Of a DNA stretch of 43,464 nt, positions 36,746 to 43,464 are shown piece by piece (position 1 is the first letter of the stretch; each line of letters starts with the position of its first letter). A program made the translations under genes and the position numbers. The stretch is from Oscillospiraceae bacterium (GTDB lineage Bacteria > Bacillota > Clostridia > Oscillospirales > Oscillospiraceae): the NCBI GenBank assembly GCA_021771635.1, contig JAETOQ010000027.1, positions 1 to 43,464 on the forward strand, given 5' to 3'. Under the pieces are notes generated by a model. That model had not been told where the DNA came from and did no database searches. It saw only the letters and a program-made list of their open reading frames with translations.

Positions 36746-37486
36746 ATGCCTATCATTTATCTGAGCCCGTCCACCCAGGAGTGGAACCAATACGTCACGG
36801 GGAGCGGCTCCGAGGAGTATCATATGAACCTGCTGGCGGACGCTCTGGTGCCCTATCTGGTGTCCAATGCCATTCAGTATAAGCGCAACAGCCCGGATAT
36901 GACCGCCGGCTCCTCCATCCGGGAGGCCAACAGCGGTTACTATGACTTTTATCTGGCCCTGCACTCCAACGCCGCCCCGGAGGGTCACTATGGGGAACAG
37001 CGGGGCATCATTGCCTTTTATTATCCCGGCAGTACCCAGGGCCAGCGGGCCGCAGAGCTGATCGCGGAGGAATTGAGAAAGATTTACCCCCTGCCTGCCC
37101 GTGTCACTACCCGGGCCACCACCACGCTGGGGGAGGTGCGCCAGTCCAAGGCTCCGGCGGTGCTGGTGGAGATCGGCTACCATGACAACTATTCCGACGC
37201 GGTTTGGATCGAGGGCCACATGGACGCCATCGCCCAGCAGCTGGCCCGGGCACTGACACGTTTTTTCGGCCTGCCCTTCATCTACCCCATGGACCCGGTC
37301 CAGGGCACGGTGCGGGTGAACTACGGCACCCTGAACCTGCGCAGCTACCCGTCCTCTTCCGGGACCGTCATCGCCAACATGCCCAACGGCGCCGCCGTCA
37401 CCGTCTACGGTGAATGGCAGGGGTGGTATGTGGTCCACTACGGAGACTATGTGGGTTACGCGGCAGCGGCTTACATCGACACGTGA
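36746..37486 (+). CDS. N-acetylmuramoyl-L-alanine amidase with SH3 domain
   Basis: A 246-residue peptidoglycan amidase: an Amidase_3 catalytic domain (1-180) followed by a C-terminal bacterial SH3 wall-binding domain (about 188-246, GTLNLRSYPSSSGTVIANMP). Catalytic-site landmarks are ALHSNAAPEG and VLVEIGYHDN; the N-terminus has IYLSPSTQEWN in place of the GHG motif, as in the LSPSTQ-type subgroup. There is no signal peptide, so release could be in the mother cell during sporulation or by lysis. The start follows GAAGGAGGGACCTATC. The last 12 codons reappear 146 bases downstream in a small ORF. Confidence 0.9.
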   Translation: MPIIYLSPSTQEWNQYVTGSGSEEYHMNLLADALVPYLVSNAIQYKRNSPDMTAGSSIREANSGYYDFYLALHSNAAPEGHYGEQRGIIAFYYPGSTQGQRAAELIAEELRKIYPLPARVTTRATTTLGEVRQSKAPAVLVEIGYHDNYSDAVWIEGHMDAIAQQLARALTRFFGLPFIYPMDPVQGTVRVNYGTLNLRSYPSSSGTVIANMPNGAAVTVYGEWQGWYVVHYGDYVGYAAAAYIDT

Positions 37487-37491
37487 CAGCT

Positions 37492-37524
37492 CCATCGAAA
37501 AACCAGCGAAGCGTTTTTCGATGG
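37492..37524 (+). terminator. Terminator-like hairpin after the amidase
   Basis: CCATCGAAAAA at 37492-37502 pairs with TTTTTCGATGG at 37514-37524 around an 11-base loop. The T run is inside the stem, so it may be a weak terminator or a stabilising hairpin. Confidence 0.45.
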
Positions 37525-37542
37525 AAAAGGAGGAGCAGCGAA

Positions 37543-37632
37543 ATGAGCGAGCTTTTGCCGCCAGGCGAAAGGGAGGGATATGGCGCCTGGGACGACGCGG
37601 GTTACGCGGCGGCGGCCTACATCGACACGTGA
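37543..37632 (+). CDS. Tiny ORF with duplicated amidase tail
   Basis: A 29-residue ORF (MSELLPPGEREGYGAW and then GYAAAAYIDT) with a strong ribosome site, AAAAGGAGGAGCAGCGAA, nine bases upstream. Its last ten residues and stop are the same as the end of the amidase (37454-37487 against 37600-37633 in DNA, with a few silent changes). It may be a remnant of a second amidase gene whose middle was lost, or a real small protein derived from it. The following 37633-37741 shows no gene. Confidence 0.4.
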   Translation: MSELLPPGEREGYGAWDDAGYAAAAYIDT

Positions 37633-37741
37633 AGCCATAAGATGCTCCGCAAGTGGGGGGCAGGAGGGCCGAAAGGCAGGGGAAAAGGGCGGGCGGTGGA
37701 AAATCTTTTTCAGATATACCGCATATTTGATCGGTTTGTCC

Positions 37742-37770
37742 TTGACAGTGGTCCGGCAAACGATTAAACT
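37742..37770 (+). promoter_or_regulatory. Predicted promoter of rny
   Basis: A perfect TTGACA at 37742-37747 and TAAACT at 37765-37770 are 17 bases apart. The start codon is about 107 bases downstream of the expected start point, so a leader of about 100 bases is predicted. Confidence 0.72.
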
Positions 37771-37884
37771 AGAAAAGGATAATTATCGGAAGGCAGCAGG
37801 GGTGCCCTTCGATCGTTTTCTAAACACGTGATCGTGATAGATACAGCGAACCAATACCGGATTTGAATGGAGGAAACAAGACTT

Positions 37885-39432
37885 ATGACGCAAGCCATCA
37901 TCGCCGGCCTGATCGGGCTGGTCGTCGGCGGCGTGATCTGCTTCCCCCTCGGTATTCGCTATCGGAAAAATGTCTCCGAGAAGGAAATCTCAAGCGCAGA
38001 AGAGGAAGGAAAGCGCATCATCAACGAGGCCATCAAGAGTGCCGAGACCAAGAAAAAAGAAGCCCTTTTGGAAGCCAAAGAAGAGATTTTGAAAAGCCGC
38101 AGCGAGTACGAGAAGGAAGAAAAATCACGCAGAGCTGATCTGCAGCGGCAGGAAAACCGCCTGCAGCAGAAGGAAGAGAACCTCGACCGCAAGACCGAGG
38201 CCATCGAGAAGAAGGAGGAGTCCCTGGCCCAGAAGCACGCGGCCATCGACAAGGAAAACGAAGAGATCAAGGTCATCAAGCGCAGCCAGACCGAAATGCT
38301 GGAGCGCATCTCCGGCTTTACCGCCGAGGAGGCGAAGCAGTACCTGATCGATCAGGTGGAGGCCGAGGTGACACATGAGACCGCCCTCAAGATCAAAGAG
38401 GTCGAGTCCCGGATGAAGGAAGAATGCGAAGCCCGCGCCCGCGAAGTGGTGGCCCAGGCCATCCAGCGCTGTGCCGCCGACTCTGTGGCCGAGATGACCG
38501 TCAGTGTGGTTCCCCTGCCCAATGACGAGATGAAGGGCCGCATCATTGGCCGTGAGGGCCGCAATATCCGCACCATCGAGACACTGACCGGTGTGGACCT
38601 GATCATCGACGACACGCCGGAGGCCATCACCGTCTCCTGCTTTGAGCCTGTCCGCCGGGAGATCGCCCGGCTGGCCCTGGAAAAGCTGATCGCCGACGGC
38701 CGCATCCATCCCACTCACATCGAGGAGATGGTGGAAAAGGCCCGCCGGGAGGTGGAGTCCATCATCAAGGCGGAGGGTGAGCGCGTCACCTTTGAGTGCG
38801 GCGTTCGGAACCTGCACCCCGAGCTGGTGAAGATGCTGGGCCGCCTGCACTACCGGACCAGCTACGGCCAGAATGTCCTGCAGCACTCCGTGGAGGTGTC
38901 CCACATCGCCGGCATGATGGCCGCCGAGCTGGGCGCCGACGTCCAGGCCGCCAAGCGCGCGGGATTGCTCCACGACCTGGGCAAGGCTGTGGACCATGAG
39001 CTGGAGGGCACCCATGTGGCCCTGGGCGTGGAATTTGCCCGGAAGTACAAGGAGCGGGAGGATATCATCCACGCCATCGAGGCTCACCACAACGACGTGG
39101 AGCCCCGGACCATCGTCGCCTGCCTGGTGCAGGCCGCGGATGCCATTTCCGCCGCCCGCCCCGGCGCCCGCCGCGAGAATCTGGAGAATTACATCAAGCG
39201 CCTGGAGCAGCTGGAGACCATCACCGGCTCCCACCCCGGCGTGGATAAGGCGTATGCCATTCAGGCAGGCCGTGAGGTCCGCGTCATGGTGAAGCCTGAG
39301 CAGGTCAGCGAGGACCAGATGGTCATCCTGGCCCGGGACCTGGCCAAGAAGATCGAGGAAGAGATGGAATATCCCGGCCAGATCAAGGTCCATGTCCTGC
39401 GGGAGACCAAAGTGGTCGAATACGCCAAATAA
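37885..39432 (+). CDS. rny: Ribonuclease Y
   Basis: Membrane-anchored endoribonuclease that starts mRNA decay in Firmicutes. The 515 residues match the usual length of about 520. An N-terminal helix (4-24, [20 protein letters not shown]) is followed by a long coiled coil (25-200, rich in Glu/Lys/Arg), a KH domain with [15 protein letters not shown] (about 218) and an HD domain with [13 protein letters not shown] and [12 protein letters not shown] (about 340-375). The start at 37885 was chosen over ATG 37867 because GGAGGAAACAAG lies just in front. It is monocistronic and ends in a strong bidirectional terminator. Confidence 0.97.
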   Translation: MTQAIIAGLIGLVVGGVICFPLGIRYRKNVSEKEISSAEEEGKRIINEAIKSAETKKKEALLEAKEEILKSRSEYEKEEKSRRADLQRQENRLQQKEENLDRKTEAIEKKEESLAQKHAAIDKENEEIKVIKRSQTEMLERISGFTAEEAKQYLIDQVEAEVTHETALKIKEVESRMKEECEARAREVVAQAIQRCAADSVAEMTVSVVPLPNDEMKGRIIGREGRNIRTIETLTGVDLIIDDTPEAITVSCFEPVRREIARLALEKLIADGRIHPTHIEEMVEKARREVESIIKAEGERVTFECGVRNLHPELVKMLGRLHYRTSYGQNVLQHSVEVSHIAGMMAAELGADVQAAKRAGLLHDLGKAVDHELEGTHVALGVEFARKYKEREDIIHAIEAHHNDVEPRTIVACLVQAADAISAARPGARRENLENYIKRLEQLETITGSHPGVDKAYAIQAGREVRVMVKPEQVSEDQMVILARDLAKKIEEEMEYPGQIKVHVLRETKVVEYAK

Positions 39433-39439
39433 AAAAACG

Positions 39440-39476
39440 AAGATCCTCCGGGGAATTACCCCGGAGGATCTTTTAT
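39440..39476. terminator. Bidirectional terminator between rny and a minus-strand gene
   Basis: A perfect 14-base stem, 39440-39453 with 39459-39472, has AAAAAA on the left and TTTTAT on the right. The stop codon of the convergent small gene is in its loop. Confidence 0.9.
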
Positions 39477-39656
39477 GTCGGTTTCTGCTTCCGGTTCCTC
39501 GCCCTCTTCGCACTTGACAGAGGGCAGTACAAAGACGGACGGTTCGGGGGCCTGAAGATACATCTCTTCGCATTTTTTCTGGGCCTCCACCAGAATGCGG
39601 ACAGCAAATTCGGTCTCCCGCATCAGGGACAGGTACATTTCTTTCCAGTCTGGCAT
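39456..39656 (-). CDS. Small conserved-looking protein of unknown function
   Basis: A 66-residue acidic protein. The first 35 residues (MPDWKEMYLSLMRETEFAVR then ILVEAQKKCEEMYL) form an amphipathic helix pattern, and the C-terminal half is Glu/Pro-rich. I have the impression that short proteins with a MYLSLMRxTE-type start are widespread in Oscillospiraceae, but I could not check. The start follows GAGGTAATGCTGCC. It has its own promoter (TTGCAA, 17 bases, TATAAT on the minus strand, 39722 to 39694), is divergent from the XRE-type gene, and ends in the shared terminator. Confidence 0.72.
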   Translation of the reverse strand: MPDWKEMYLSLMRETEFAVRILVEAQKKCEEMYLQAPEPSVFVLPSVKCEEGEEPEAETDIKDPPG

Positions 39657-39686
39657 GGCAGCATTACCTCATGCAAAAGAATCTTA

Positions 39687-39766
39687 TGTTTACATTATAT
39701 AATGAAGATACCTATATTGCAAGGAGAAACGCTCCATAAAATATAGCATGTAAACATTATATAATG
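39687..39766. promoter_or_regulatory. Divergent promoters with duplicated palindromic operator
   Basis: TGT(TT/AA)ACATTATATAATG occurs at 39687-39704 and 39749-39766, 16 of 18 bases alike, each with the perfect palindrome CATTATATAATG. The minus-strand promoter uses TTGCAA (39722-39717) and TATAAT (39699-39694) with 17 bases between. A plus-strand promoter is TTTACA (39689-39694) and TATATT (39713-39718) with 18. The first operator copy covers both promoters; the second abuts the XRE-type start. Confidence 0.65.
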
Positions 39767-39778
39767 GAGAAATGCTAT

Positions 39779-40000
39779 ATGATACGATTAGATGTTCTCA
39801 GGTTGTTGGAGCAGCGCGGGAAAACAAAGTACTGGTTGTATAAACAAATGGGCGGCATGAGCTATCAGAACTTCAACAGAATTGCAACTGGTCAGACGAA
39901 AGCGATTCGTTTTGAAACGCTGGAAACATTGTGCCAGGTATTGGAATGCACACCAAACGACCTCTTTGTCATCGACCTTGACGCGCCGGAGGGAAATTGA
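39779..40000 (+). CDS. Small XRE/Cro-type helix-turn-helix regulator
   Basis: A 73-residue DNA-binding protein made of a single Cro/C1-type domain: LRLLEQRGKTKYWLYKQMGG, then MSYQNFNRIATGQTKAIRFE and TLETLCQVLECTPNDLFVID. The final CTPNDLF is the usual end of such domains. The start at 39779 follows GGAGAAATGCTAT; an ATG at 39764 lies inside the operator. It probably binds the duplicated palindrome upstream and controls itself and the divergent 66-residue protein. It has no toxin partner next to it. Confidence 0.88.
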   Translation: MIRLDVLRLLEQRGKTKYWLYKQMGGMSYQNFNRIATGQTKAIRFETLETLCQVLECTPNDLFVIDLDAPEGN

Positions 40001-40013
40001 TACTCATTTCAAA

Positions 40014-40052
40014 AAAATATCCCGGAGAACAGCGTTCTCCGGGATATTTTTT
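40014..40052. terminator. Bidirectional terminator between XRE gene and suf genes
   Basis: A perfect 17-base stem, 40014-40030 with 40034-40050, has A-rich and T-rich flanks on both sides. It serves the convergent genes ending at 40000 and 40054. Confidence 0.93.
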
Positions 40053-40053
40053 C

Positions 40054-40977
40054 TTATGCCAAAAATCCCTTGAGGATGCAATCCTCGGCCTCTTCCTCGG
40101 TAAGGCCCAGCGTCTCCAGCTTCAAAAGCTGGTCGCCCGCGATCTTGCCGATGGCCGCCTCGTGGACCAGCTGCGCCTCGGTGCAGTTGGCGGTGATGGC
40201 GGGAATGGACTTGATCTTGGCGTCACCCATGATGATGGAGTCGCACTGGACGTGGCCGAAGCACTGGGCGTTGCCCACCATCCGGGGATAGAACACCTGA
40301 CTGGAGGTGTCCTGGGCCACAGAGCGGGAGATGACACGGCCGCGGGCCGCCTCGCCATCCAGCACGATCTCCATGTCGCTCTCGGCGGTTTGCTCTCCAT
40401 GTGTCAGCAGGCGCTCGGTGACAACGGCCTCGGCGCCCTTGCCGCAGACGATCTTGGTGTACCGCTTGGTGGAGTCGATGCCCCGGATCTGGGTGGTGTC
40501 CATCTGGATAGAGGCGCCCTCGTCCAGGTAGACCACAGTCTGGGGGTTCATGATCCGGCCGCCCTTGCCGTCACCCTCACCGTAGTGCTTCTCCGTATAC
40601 TTCACATGGGAATTTTTTCCCACATAAAACGTGTGTATTCCGTCATGGCGGGAGGTCTGGTCGCCGCAGTTGTGGATGCCGCAGCCGGCCACGATATCCA
40701 CATCGCAGTTCTCACCGATGAAGAAATCGTTGTAGACCATCTCCTCGATGCCGGGCTTGGTGATGATCACGGGGATATGGCAGGTCTCGCCCACGGTGCC
40801 GTCCTTGATGCGGATGTCGATACCGGGCTTGTCCTCCTTGCTGGTGATCTCAATGTGCTCGGTGCTCTGGCGTCCATCGCAGCCGCTGTCCTTTCGGATG
40901 TTGAAGGCGCCGACGGGCTTGCCCAGCATGTCCGCGATCTTTTCCAGAAGCTCGCGGTCGATCTCGTTTTCCATCAT
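40054..40977 (-). CDS. SufB/SufD-family Fe-S cluster scaffold protein (short form)
   Basis: A 307-residue scaffold subunit that partners the SufC-like ATPase in building iron-sulfur clusters. The protein is largely right-handed beta-helix, with the SufB/SufD C-terminal signature in the last 45 residues (CTEAQLVHEAAIGKIAGDQ, then EAEDCILKGFL). Classical SufB is about 465 residues and SufD about 400; this one is much shorter, and the locus has only two genes without SufS, SufU or SufD. This resembles the minimal SufBC-like (SMS) systems described for anaerobes. The start at 40977 overlaps the SufC stop (ATGA) after AAGGAGGTGAAGGCACA; a second Met follows at once. Confidence 0.9.
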   Translation of the reverse strand: MMENEIDRELLEKIADMLGKPVGAFNIRKDSGCDGRQSTEHIEITSKEDKPGIDIRIKDGTVGETCHIPVIITKPGIEEMVYNDFFIGENCDVDIVAGCGIHNCGDQTSRHDGIHTFYVGKNSHVKYTEKHYGEGDGKGGRIMNPQTVVYLDEGASIQMDTTQIRGIDSTKRYTKIVCGKGAEAVVTERLLTHGEQTAESDMEIVLDGEAARGRVISRSVAQDTSSQVFYPRMVGNAQCFGHVQCDSIIMGDAKIKSIPAITANCTEAQLVHEAAIGKIAGDQLLKLETLGLTEEEAEDCILKGFLA

Positions 40978-41717
40978 TGTGCCTTCACCTCCTTGTGAGT
41001 CAGGACCGGGCAGGTGCCCAGGGTGTCCGCCAGGATCTGGGGCAGGATCTCGGACGCGGTGCCCCGGTGCCGGATGGCACCGTCGCCCACCACGATGACC
41101 TCGTCCGCCAGGGAGATGATGCGCTCCTGGTGGGAGATGATGATCATGGTGGCCTTGGCCGTAGCGTGGATCTGCTCAAACGTCTCCGTCAGACGGGCGA
41201 AGCTCCACAGGTCGATGCCCGCCTCCGGCTCGTCGAAGATCATCAGCTCCGCGTTGCGGGCCAGGATGGAGGCGATCTCAATGCGCTTGACCTCGCCGCC
41301 GGAGAGGGATACGTCCACCTCACGGTCCAGATAGTCGTTGGCGCACAGCCCCACCTTCGTCAGGTATTGGCAGCACTTGTCCTTGGACAGCTTTTGGTCC
41401 CCGGAGGCCAGCGTCAGCAGGTCCCGGACCGTCAGGCCCTTGAAGCGGGGGGGCTGCTGGAAGCCGTAGCTGATGCCCAGACGTGCCCGCTCCGTGATCC
41501 CCAGCTCCGTGATGTCCCGGCCGTTCCAGAGGATCTGGCCGGAGGTGGGTGTTACCAGGCCCATGATGACCTTCGCCAGGGTGGTCTTGCCGCCGCCGTT
41601 GGGGCCGGTAAAGACCACCAGCTTGTGGTCGTCGATGGTGAGGGAAATATCGTTCAAAATACCCAGTTCCCCGTCGCCCTCGCGGACGGAGTAGCTGATA
41701 TGCTTCAGTTCCAGCAT
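40974..41717 (-). CDS. sufC: SufC-like Fe-S assembly ATPase
   Basis: A 247-residue ABC-type ATPase of the SufC family, soluble, energising the neighbouring scaffold. Walker A GPNGGGKTT is near residue 35, the signature LSGGEVKRIEIAS near 140 and Walker B ELMIFDEPEAGIDLWS near 165; the EPE(A/T)GID variant and the FQQPPRFKGL segment are typical of SufC. The start at 41717 follows AAAGGAGGTTCCGTTTTC; the longer reading from 41753 has no ribosome site. It is first in the two-gene operon and overlaps the SufB-like gene. Confidence 0.93.
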   Translation of the reverse strand: MLELKHISYSVREGDGELGILNDISLTIDDHKLVVFTGPNGGGKTTLAKVIMGLVTPTSGQILWNGRDITELGITERARLGISYGFQQPPRFKGLTVRDLLTLASGDQKLSKDKCCQYLTKVGLCANDYLDREVDVSLSGGEVKRIEIASILARNAELMIFDEPEAGIDLWSFARLTETFEQIHATAKATMIIISHQERIISLADEVIVVGDGAIRHRGTASEILPQILADTLGTCPVLTHKEVKAQ

Positions 41718-41762
41718 GAAAACGGAACCTCCTTTGATGGCAGAAATGCTCACAGTTTCTCT

Positions 41763-41791
41763 ATTTTAGCAGATAGAGCGGGAAAAAGCAA
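41763..41791 (-). promoter_or_regulatory. Predicted promoter of the sufC-sufB operon
   Basis: On the minus strand TTGCTT (41791-41786) and TAAAAT (41768-41763) are 17 bases apart, about 45 bases before the SufC start. Confidence 0.65.
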
Positions 41792-41839
41792 CGGAATGCG
41801 CGGCTCTTTCGGGGATATTTTAACCAAAAAGCGGGAGTT

Positions 41840-41865
41840 GTACCTGTTGCGGCTGCAACAGGTAC
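41840..41865. promoter_or_regulatory. Perfect 11-bp inverted repeat between divergent genes
   Basis: GTACCTGTTGC at 41840-41850 is repeated in reverse complement at 41855-41865 with a GGCT spacer. It sits 49 bases upstream of the -35 of sufC and 49 bases before the ferritin-like gene. It is a good operator candidate for either direction. Confidence 0.5.
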
Positions 41866-41913
41866 GAAAAATCCTTCCGCCGCATAGACTGAAGGGAAAG
41901 GGAGGGACCTCTT

Positions 41914-42567
41914 ATGGAACGACATTCACACAGCCCCGAGGTATATGACTACCGGCAGTATGACCGCATCTGGCAGCGGGTGGCGCCAACGCTGGAGCCC
42001 TACCCGGAGACGCGGCGGCAGGAGATGGGACCGGCGGTCCCGGCGGCCCAGATGAACACCGCGCCCGCCGCTCAAGAGTCCCTGACGCCGGCCCAGGTCC
42101 AGCAGGAGGCCCAGCTTCCCGGCGCGGAGAGGAACCCCTGCTGCATGGGCAGCGCGGCGTCGGAGATGCTGGAGGTGCTGACAGGGTTTATCGAGGAGGA
42201 GCTGGAGGACCGCCGGTATCTTCTGGCCATGGTCCGGCAGGCACCGTCCTGGGCCAGACCGCGGCTGCGGGACCTGGCCGCCGCGGAGGGCGCCCAGGCC
42301 AAACGGCTGATGGCAGCGTATTATCTCATCACAGGGGAGTGCTACCGTCCCAACGTCAGCAGTGAGCGTGTCTGCACGGGCCGGTGGTGCCCGGCCCTGC
42401 GGGAGAGGTATCACGCGGCGGCCTGCAATGCCCTGAATTACGCCCGGGCGGCGGAGGGCACCACGGACCCGTGCCTGTCGAAGCTGCTCAATGAGCTGAG
42501 CGCCGGGGAGTACAGCCACGCCAACGAGCTGATGAGCATGCTGGAACGGTCCCTGCAGGGACTGTGA
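41914..42567 (+). CDS. Ferritin-like helical protein of unknown function
   Basis: A 217-residue protein. The first 75 residues are Pro/Gln/Ala-rich and look disordered. The remainder is helical with the spacing of a ferritin-like four-helix bundle: EMLEVLTGFIEEELEDRRYLL, RLRDLAAAEGAQAKRLMAAYY (each a landmark of about 20 residues), a Cys-rich loop (ECYRPN, RVCTGRWCPA) and YARAAEGTTDPCLSKLLNEL with AGEYSHANEL. Glu and His placement (EEE, AEGAQ, EYSH) would allow a metal site. Similar proteins occur as spore or rubrerythrin-like proteins, but this assignment is inference. The start follows GGGAGGGACCTCTT. Confidence 0.72.
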   Translation: MERHSHSPEVYDYRQYDRIWQRVAPTLEPYPETRRQEMGPAVPAAQMNTAPAAQESLTPAQVQQEAQLPGAERNPCCMGSAASEMLEVLTGFIEEELEDRRYLLAMVRQAPSWARPRLRDLAAAEGAQAKRLMAAYYLITGECYRPNVSSERVCTGRWCPALRERYHAAACNALNYARAAEGTTDPCLSKLLNELSAGEYSHANELMSMLERSLQGL

Positions 42568-42582
42568 CCGCTGAAGTTTTCA

Positions 42583-42611
42583 TTGTGCCCCACTGGAAAG
42601 TATGGTATACT
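42583..42611 (+). promoter_or_regulatory. Predicted promoter of the cytidylate-kinase-like gene
   Basis: TTGTGC at 42583-42588 and TATACT at 42606-42611 are 17 bases apart, and TGG just before the -10 forms an extended -10 element. Confidence 0.65.
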
Positions 42612-42661
42612 GACCTCAGAGAATATTCCGCGTCCGCGGCGCGGCAACAGGGGGAAGTACC

Positions 42662-43264
42662 ATGAACAAGATCATTACCATCAGCCGTGAGTACGGCGCC
42701 GGCGGCCACACCATCGGCAAGGCTGTGGCGGAGGCACTGGGCGTCCCGTTCTACGACCGGGACATCGTGCGGGAGACCGCGAAGGCCAGCGGGTTTGACA
42801 CCGAACTGATCGAAAGCGAGGGAGAGGATATCTCCAAGACCGATTCCATCCTGAAAAGCATCTGTTCGGTCTCCAGCACCTATTACCGGGATACCCAGGA
42901 GGCAATCCACGATGTACAGCGGGCCATCATCCTGCGCTTTGCCCAGGAGGGCCCCTGTGTGATCCTGGGCCGCTGTGCCGACGAGATCCTGCGGGAGGCC
43001 GGCATCGAGAGCATCAACGTGTTCATCCACGCCGATGACGTCCACCGTGCGGTGCGCGTCAGCGAACTGATCGGCAGCACCAACGCCACGGAGATCCAGA
43101 GAGTCATGGCCAAGAAGGACGGCAGCCGCCATACGTACTACAACCGCTATACCGGCAAGAAGTGGGGCGACAGCAAGAACTACCACCTGACACTGGACAG
43201 CGGCATGCTGGGCTGTGACCTGTGCGTGAAACTCATAACCGAGATCGCGCAGGCGGTGGAGTGA
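42662..43264 (+). CDS. Cytidylate kinase-like protein
   Basis: A 200-residue P-loop protein of the cytidylate kinase-like group. The nucleotide-binding segment is ISREYGAGGHTIGKAVAEAL; the usual GxxGxGK[ST] loop is replaced by GAGGHTIGK, as is common in this group. VPFYDRDIV follows, and VILGRCADEIL near residue 100 and YYNRYTGKKWGD near 160 are further family landmarks. True CMP kinases are usually about 220 residues with an RKD-type NMP site, so the substrate is uncertain. The start follows ACAGGGGGAAGTACC. It is monocistronic with its own promoter. Confidence 0.88.
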   Translation: MNKIITISREYGAGGHTIGKAVAEALGVPFYDRDIVRETAKASGFDTELIESEGEDISKTDSILKSICSVSSTYYRDTQEAIHDVQRAIILRFAQEGPCVILGRCADEILREAGIESINVFIHADDVHRAVRVSELIGSTNATEIQRVMAKKDGSRHTYYNRYTGKKWGDSKNYHLTLDSGMLGCDLCVKLITEIAQAVE

Positions 43265-43277
43265 GTGCTTCAGCGAA

Positions 43278-43302
43278 GTTTTATACGAATTCTTCATAAA
43301 AC
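43278..43302. repeat. Imperfect palindrome after the kinase gene
   Basis: A 25-base imperfect palindrome centred on GAATTC (GTTTTAT...ATAAAAC) lies 14 bases after the stop; ACGATGCAATCGT follows at 43301-43313. It may be a weak terminator or the end of the insertion sequence remnant to the right. Confidence 0.4.
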
Positions 43303-43317
43303 GATGCAATCGTTCTA

Positions 43318-43464
43318 GGGGGGCGCGGAATGCGGCCCGGCGGCGCACGTCCCGAATCAGCTTCAGCTCCGCTTCCGTATGCTGGTTCGGGTGGCTGTGG
43401 GGACGCCGGGACCGGCAGGCCAGGGATTCCACACTGCCGTCCCAACGGCTCTGCCAGAAGTAGA
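43318..43464 (-). pseudogene. Transposase fragment (DDE/integrase type), runs off the edge
   Basis: The minus-strand frame from the right edge reads YFWQSRWDGSVESLACRSRR, then PHSHPNQHTEAELKLIRDVRRR. This looks like the region just after the N-terminal helix-turn-helix of IS481/IS3-type transposases (WDGS...L..RSRRPH.HPNQHT). The sequence after about 43335 no longer looks like the family, and the frame reads into the kinase gene, so the 3' part is lost. The 5' part is beyond the window. Confidence 0.55.

Noticed and set aside
38125-39573. 482-codon minus-strand frame opposite rny
   Set aside because: Shadow of rny that also crosses its terminator.

Overview
The window looks like a chromosome segment of a high-GC, low-oxygen Clostridia species, most likely family Oscillospiraceae (Flavonifractor/Lawsonibacter/Oscillibacter type). 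This is inferred from the gene set (T-box regulated thrS, rny, a two-gene SufC/SufB-type locus, TAXI-TRAP transporter, SLH protein), strong AGGAGG ribosome sites and GC-rich codon use in the core genes. No rRNA, tRNA or CRISPR array was seen.

Region 1 (1-9431, core). The 3' part of a T-box leader precedes thrS, whose product lacks the usual N-terminal TGS domain. An approximately 600-base gap follows; it holds a cluster of hairpins and a 161-base MITE-like element with 19-base inverted ends and TAA flanks. Then come pyruvate carboxylase (own promoter, strong terminator) and a TAXI-type TRAP operon (lipoprotein receptor plus fused permease). Region 2 (9432-17370) starts with an interspersed structured repeat (copy A) and a strong terminator. 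It continues with an unrecognised three-helix membrane protein and a four-gene operon: an unusually long HlyD/MacA-like adaptor, a MacB-like ATPase, a permease started at a TTG overlapping the ATPase stop, and a three-SLH-domain surface protein.

Region 3 (about 17400-25040) is an integrated mobilizable element. It carries a large serine recombinase, a small accessory protein, a relaxase, a MobC-like protein, a candidate oriT, a RepA-like AAA ATPase, a DUF6076-like protein and a sigma-70-like protein. The 3' third of the relaxase gene is overlapped in another frame by a 158-codon ORF with native-looking codon use. That ORF ends in an ATGA overlap with an internal ATG of the relaxase frame, so dense double coding is likely.

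Region 4 (25100-34870) is a mosaic of export and regulation functions. A MarR/MATE efflux pair shares three copies of an ATAGCGT(G/A)CTAT operator. A cyclophilin lipoprotein is on the minus strand. A response regulator/histidine kinase pair precedes a four-gene ABC-2/GldG/DUF4340 operon, and almost identical 11-base-period direct repeats lie upstream of both the regulator and the ABC operon, which suggests that the regulator controls both.

Region 5 (34870-43464) returns to core genes. Repeat copy B (inverted relative to copy A) comes first, then an RlmI-like methyltransferase, an amidase with a duplicated 3' tail feeding a 29-codon ORF, and ribonuclease Y. A divergent pair of small genes shares a repeated operator region. 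The two-gene sufC/sufB-like Fe-S locus, a ferritin-like protein and a cytidylate-kinase-like protein follow, and a fragment of a transposase runs off the right edge. The most noteworthy signals are the paired structured repeats, the overlapping genes in the relaxase, and the three operator families that can be read directly from the sequence.
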